From positions 8,518,047 through 8,582,046 of the forward strand of contig CM026570.1 of assembly GCA_015143295.1 (NCBI GenBank): a stretch of 64,000 bases of DNA, given 5' to 3'. The position numbers and the translations under genes were made by a program. The notes beneath the pieces are model-generated. The model was not told the DNA's origin. It did not search any database and saw nothing but the letters and a program-made list of their open reading frames with translations. This document shows, piece after piece, positions 60,662 through 64,000 of the stretch; position 1 is the stretch's first letter, and every line of letters starts with the position of its first letter. The stretch comes from Tetracentron sinense (lineage: Eukaryota > Streptophyta > Magnoliopsida > Trochodendrales > Trochodendraceae).

Positions 60662-62600
60662 CTAAATGCCAATTTTAAGTGACTCCAGTATCTCACCATC
60701 AATCTTAAACTTCATTGGCTTCTTGTCTCTACCGATCTTCAGGTTCTCATCAAACCGCTCCTTTAAGTCTTCGGGAAGGTTAGTGGTGCTGCTCCACCAC
60801 AGAATTCCTTGAAAGCTCTTGGTTCTACATAGAAGTGTTGCATAGTGTTGGGAAAAATCTGTTTTGGAAAATCTGGGTGTTTTTGGGAAAACAGTTTTTA
60901 TAAACTTTGACCCAAAATATAAGTGGGACCCACAAGGATTTTGAGGCGGGTCCAAGTGGATCCGTGTTCTCCTCCATGAGGAGATTAACGTGGTATATTT
61001 ACTTGTCCAAAACAGTGAAGTGGTGAATGAGAAATTCATCTCAAAGTAGGTCACTTGAACATGTATTGTAAGTTGAAGAATGGTAGAAAAGAATAGTCCC
61101 ACATTGGAAAATTATTGAAATTATAATGTGGTTTATATACTATTACCTTGGAGTTAAGGGTGGGCCCTTGGGGCACCCAAATTTTGCGAAGGAGTGAGCC
61201 CATGCTCCAAGGTGGAACCAACCTCTCACACGCGCGCGCTGCCGCCGCCCCGGTCCGGTCCGACTGGCTTGGTTTGGTTGGTTGGTTGCCTTGGCTCTTG
61301 TGAGCCTTTAGCCCAAGCCCCTATATTTATTTTTTGCTGGGCTGGGCCAAAGCCCATTCAACTTACACAGCAGTTTAATTATCCAACAGTCATGTCTGTT
61401 GGATTTAAACTGAAACCCCAACAGACATGACCCTTCTGGAACAGTCTCCTCTTTTCAATTATTTAAGGAATTCTATTGCATTTTTCTGGACTACGAATTT
61501 CCAGATCTTCTACTCCCTAGTTTTAATCTTCTTCTGCATTCAGTCATTTGCATTTTCAGAGAGAGAGTACTAAACATCCAAGGTTCGCTGTGTCCTTGGG
61601 TTTCTAGTGGTAGTACCCAGGACGTGACTGTTGTATCTTGGGAGACAACTTGCCGTAGGCAGTGACCACCTGTGCGGGGCAATATTGTCTTAAGGACATT
61701 GAATTCAATTCAAGCCTCAGTCCCCTCAAATAGTAAAGTGCACTGTCCTTTATTTCTGTTCTATCTTAGATTGTGTTCTGTGATTGTATTTGACATTCTG
61801 TAATTAGCATATTTTCAGTATAACATACAGTAACATCTAATGCAATTTAACCAACACATAGCACATTGTCCAAACAAAATATCTGAGTGTTGACAGTATT
61901 ATAATCCAAGAAACATCACATTTTAGAAGAAATCTAAGGTGTCCCTCGAAAGACCTAAAGGAGAGTCTACAATGGCATAAGCAATACAAGAAATCGGGAC
62001 TCACCATTCGAGGATATACCGCCTAGGAGATGGTCTCGAGATAAGCTTGACCGAATTGGATGATTATAAGCCTGATCATCTGATTTATTAAGTTCTTAAT
62101 ACTGTTTGTCATTTTTTCATAGTTAGGATCATCTTGATGGGACGGTTTTATTGTGAGAGATACCCAAAGTGACACCCATCAAAGGAAGGATTTCAAATCC
62201 CTTCATGAATTCCAGTGTACCACTATGCAAGGGATAGGGTCCTTCCAGTTTCACATGGGTCCACTACATTCTTCCCCTTCTTAATGCCAAGTAGATGAAA
62301 AGGGAATACCATATTATGGAAAGGAAATGCTTTCTTTGCGTCAATTTCAACAGCATTTGGATCAGAATGCACGATCTTGAGGGTGCAGGCGCGACTTGCA
62401 GTTTGAGCACAGCGTTTGGCCATTCCATCCAAAGTCACGGCACAGTCGCTTACACATTGAAGATGTTGCTACTTGAAGAAGCTGAATTCTCGACAGCTAG
62501 AGTAAGCATACAGGATAAGTCCCTAACATGGGAGATGTTGGTGAGTTGTATTCCCGAGCCAGAGATTGGGACTGGTCTGTCATGAACAATTCTTGTGGAG
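60662..62600 (-). pseudogene. Relic of CSP41b (chloroplast stem-loop binding protein), split by a solo LTR
   Basis: On the minus strand, 62600-62300 reads [35 protein letters not shown], then after a one-base loss near 62460 [19 protein letters not shown] and [12 protein letters not shown] donor-like GT follows HNM, so 62300-61862 may be an old intron. 60845-60662 gives HFYVEPRAFKEF and, after another shift, WSSTTNLPEDLKERFDENLK and RDKKPMKFKIDGEILESLK with a stop. This is the C-terminal third of CSP41b (SDR-like RNA-binding protein of the plastid). The upstream exons are absent. Two frameshifts and the LTR make it non-functional. Confidence 0.85.
60846..61856. mobile_element. Solo LTR, 1011 bp, with 5 bp target duplication
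   Basis: Starts TGTTGGGAAA and ends TTAACCAACA (TG...CA), flanked by CATAG at 60841-60845 and 61857-61861. It contains 'agtcccacattgg', an LTR-like word common in plant repeats. No PBS or internal domains adjoin it. A solo LTR forms by recombination between the two LTRs of one element. It lies inside the CSP41b relic. The family is unknown. Confidence 0.88.
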
Positions 62601-63427
62601 GGTAGATCATGTGTCAAAATTCATGTATAGAAGCAAAAACAGATACATTTGGGAGATAGTTGAACACACTTAGCCATGCTATTGATGGCTAAGTGTGTTT
62701 TTAGAGTTTCAATCCTTTTCAATGATGGAACATAATTCATAAATGATAAATCAGTTTAAAAGGTTACAACATGAAAAGCACGATAAGGATAATATACACA
62801 TTTTTGCATTATCATATCGTAATATGATAGAACATTAGCACTTGAATGCCTTATAAGTTCAGGAAAAAAAAAATTAAAACTTCTAATGATACCGATTTGT
62901 ATTGTCTGAGTCACCTCATACTTGTTCAAATCCGGGACTAGTCTTAAAATGCAGAAAGTGTAGTCCAAGTCAGATTTTTATCAGGAGAGACATTGTCTGA
63001 GTCAGCCAGAGCAGACCCAGGTTTTTAGAACTTAACTCACAATGACTCATTTGAGGGCCACCCAGCTTGTCAAGTTATATCCAACTAACTACTGTTTATC
63101 CAATACAAACAAGTCAAGGCCTGATAGCAAGTCAAGGCTCGCTATCAGCTCCAAACAGAAGCAAGGCCTGATAGCAAAATATCTTATATTTGATTAAAAA
63201 TTTAGGTGGCGTTTGTTAACATTAGTCTAAAAAGAAGTGCTTATTTAAAAATTATGCTTAGTTGAACTTTAGATTGTTAAGTTGGAGGTTTTTGCATGTC
63301 TACATTTTAGAGATTTTAGGGGTAAAAGCGTCTACTTCAAAAAGTAACTCAAAATTCACTATTTTGCTTGACGTATCTACTTTTGATCAAAGAATCACTC
63401 CTCGCAATCTTTGTTGTTACTAGATCG
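62601..63427. other. Intergenic, no gene recognised
   Basis: AT-rich. A small repeat of 'gcaaggcctgatagcaa'-like phrases lies at about 63113-63178. No coding feature. Confidence 0.5.
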
Positions 63428-64000
63428 TGTTGAAGATGTATTAGCCAAAATACTAAGCACTTCAATTATCTAAAGCATAAAGCATACATACCAAGCAATA
63501 AGGTTTCACTATAGAGAAAAGAGAAGAAGTAAGGGCTTTATTGATAAAGGAAATATAAACAAAAACAGCCACACTTGTTATTCACGTTTTCACCTCTCTC
63601 ACTATATATATAGGACAAAACTCTTAAGATAAGATAAAGATAAAGTAAGATAAAGACTCCTAAAAGATAACTACAAAAGACTCTTATCAAGATAAACTAT
63701 TTTAACCCTATCCAACTAGACTCTACTTATCTTGTGGATAAGTTAGAGTTTGGTGATGACTTTTAACACTCCCCCACAACGCCAAATCTCTACTAATGAC
63801 GCCAAGTGCATCTCTGAACTTTGTGAATTTTGACGAACAAAGCCCTTTTGTGAATATGTCCGCCACCTGCTCATTTGTATTTACTGGCATAAGATCAATT
63901 TCTCCTCGAAGCACTTTTGCTCGAATAAAATGATGATGAACTTCAACATGCTTCGTTCTAGCGTGAAATACTGGATTTTCTGTCAGTCGAATTGCGCTTT
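63428..64000 (-). mobile_element. Copia 3' end, second copy, inverted orientation
   Basis: LTR at 63428-63768 (341 bp, read on the minus strand TGTTAAAAG...TTCAACA), with the PPT region (ctcccccac) beside it and the end of RNase H at 63780-64000 (DLMPVNTNEQVADIFTKGLC). It is the same family as the element at 55459 but its LTR lacks the 59-base internal duplication. It is cut by the window end. Confidence 0.92.

Noticed and set aside
61225..61250. GC-rich 'cgcgcgcgctgccgccgcc' stretch as a CpG-rich promoter
   Set aside because: It lies inside the solo LTR with no gene start near it.

Overview
This window is nuclear DNA from a flowering plant. It holds an ARM-BTB protein gene, a cytosolic ribosomal protein S16 gene and a plant-type RanGAP with a WPP domain, together with plant-style GT-AG introns and plant LINE, Copia and hAT/Mutator elements. 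The large introns and heavy repeat load suggest a medium or large genome. I cannot assign a species; a eudicot or magnoliid is only a guess.

Layout. (1) 1-18829: the last 17 coding exons of an ARIA-like (ARM repeats plus BTB) gene on the plus strand. Its 8.4 kb intron carries a decayed LINE that was later split by a terminal-inverted-repeat element. Other introns carry an hAT-type MITE and an 850 bp palindrome. (2) 19500-22350: a plant carboxylesterase gene with a frame break, and just downstream a relic of a second copy, itself split by a Mutator-type MITE with a 9 bp target duplication. (3) 23044-23551: an intact, intronless RPS16 gene with telo-box promoter motifs. (4) 26870-31350: a 5'-truncated minus-strand LINE and a composite repeat. 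(5) 33185-34074: a tandem minisatellite directly upstream of a possible promoter and 5' UTR exon. (6) 34656-45800: a second copy of the composite repeat, a nearly full-length but dead minus-strand LINE, and an LTR fragment holding another hAT-type MITE. (7) 46160-47210: a stretch whose texture suggests mitochondrial DNA inserted in the nucleus. (8) 49081-50706: an intact RanGAP coding region. (9) 52000-54345: hAT-type MITEs and a relic of a MINU/CHR12-type SNF2 helicase gene split by one of them. (10) 55459-60584: a complete but inactivated Ty1/Copia element with LTRs, PBS, PPT and target duplication. (11) 60662-62600: a CSP41b relic split by a 1 kb solo LTR. (12) 63428-64000: one end of a second Copia copy of the same family in opposite orientation.

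The protein-coding genes are unrelated housekeeping or regulatory genes and show no sign of working as a unit. The main story is layered transposition. In several cases the host sequence, read across the insertion, independently confirms the insertion point. I found no new enzymatic or defence system. The best leads are the nested insertions with exact target duplications, a group of MITEs sharing end sequences but with different internal repeat words, two likely gene-breaking lesions (ARIA donor site, carboxylesterase frameshift), and a duplicated core promoter.
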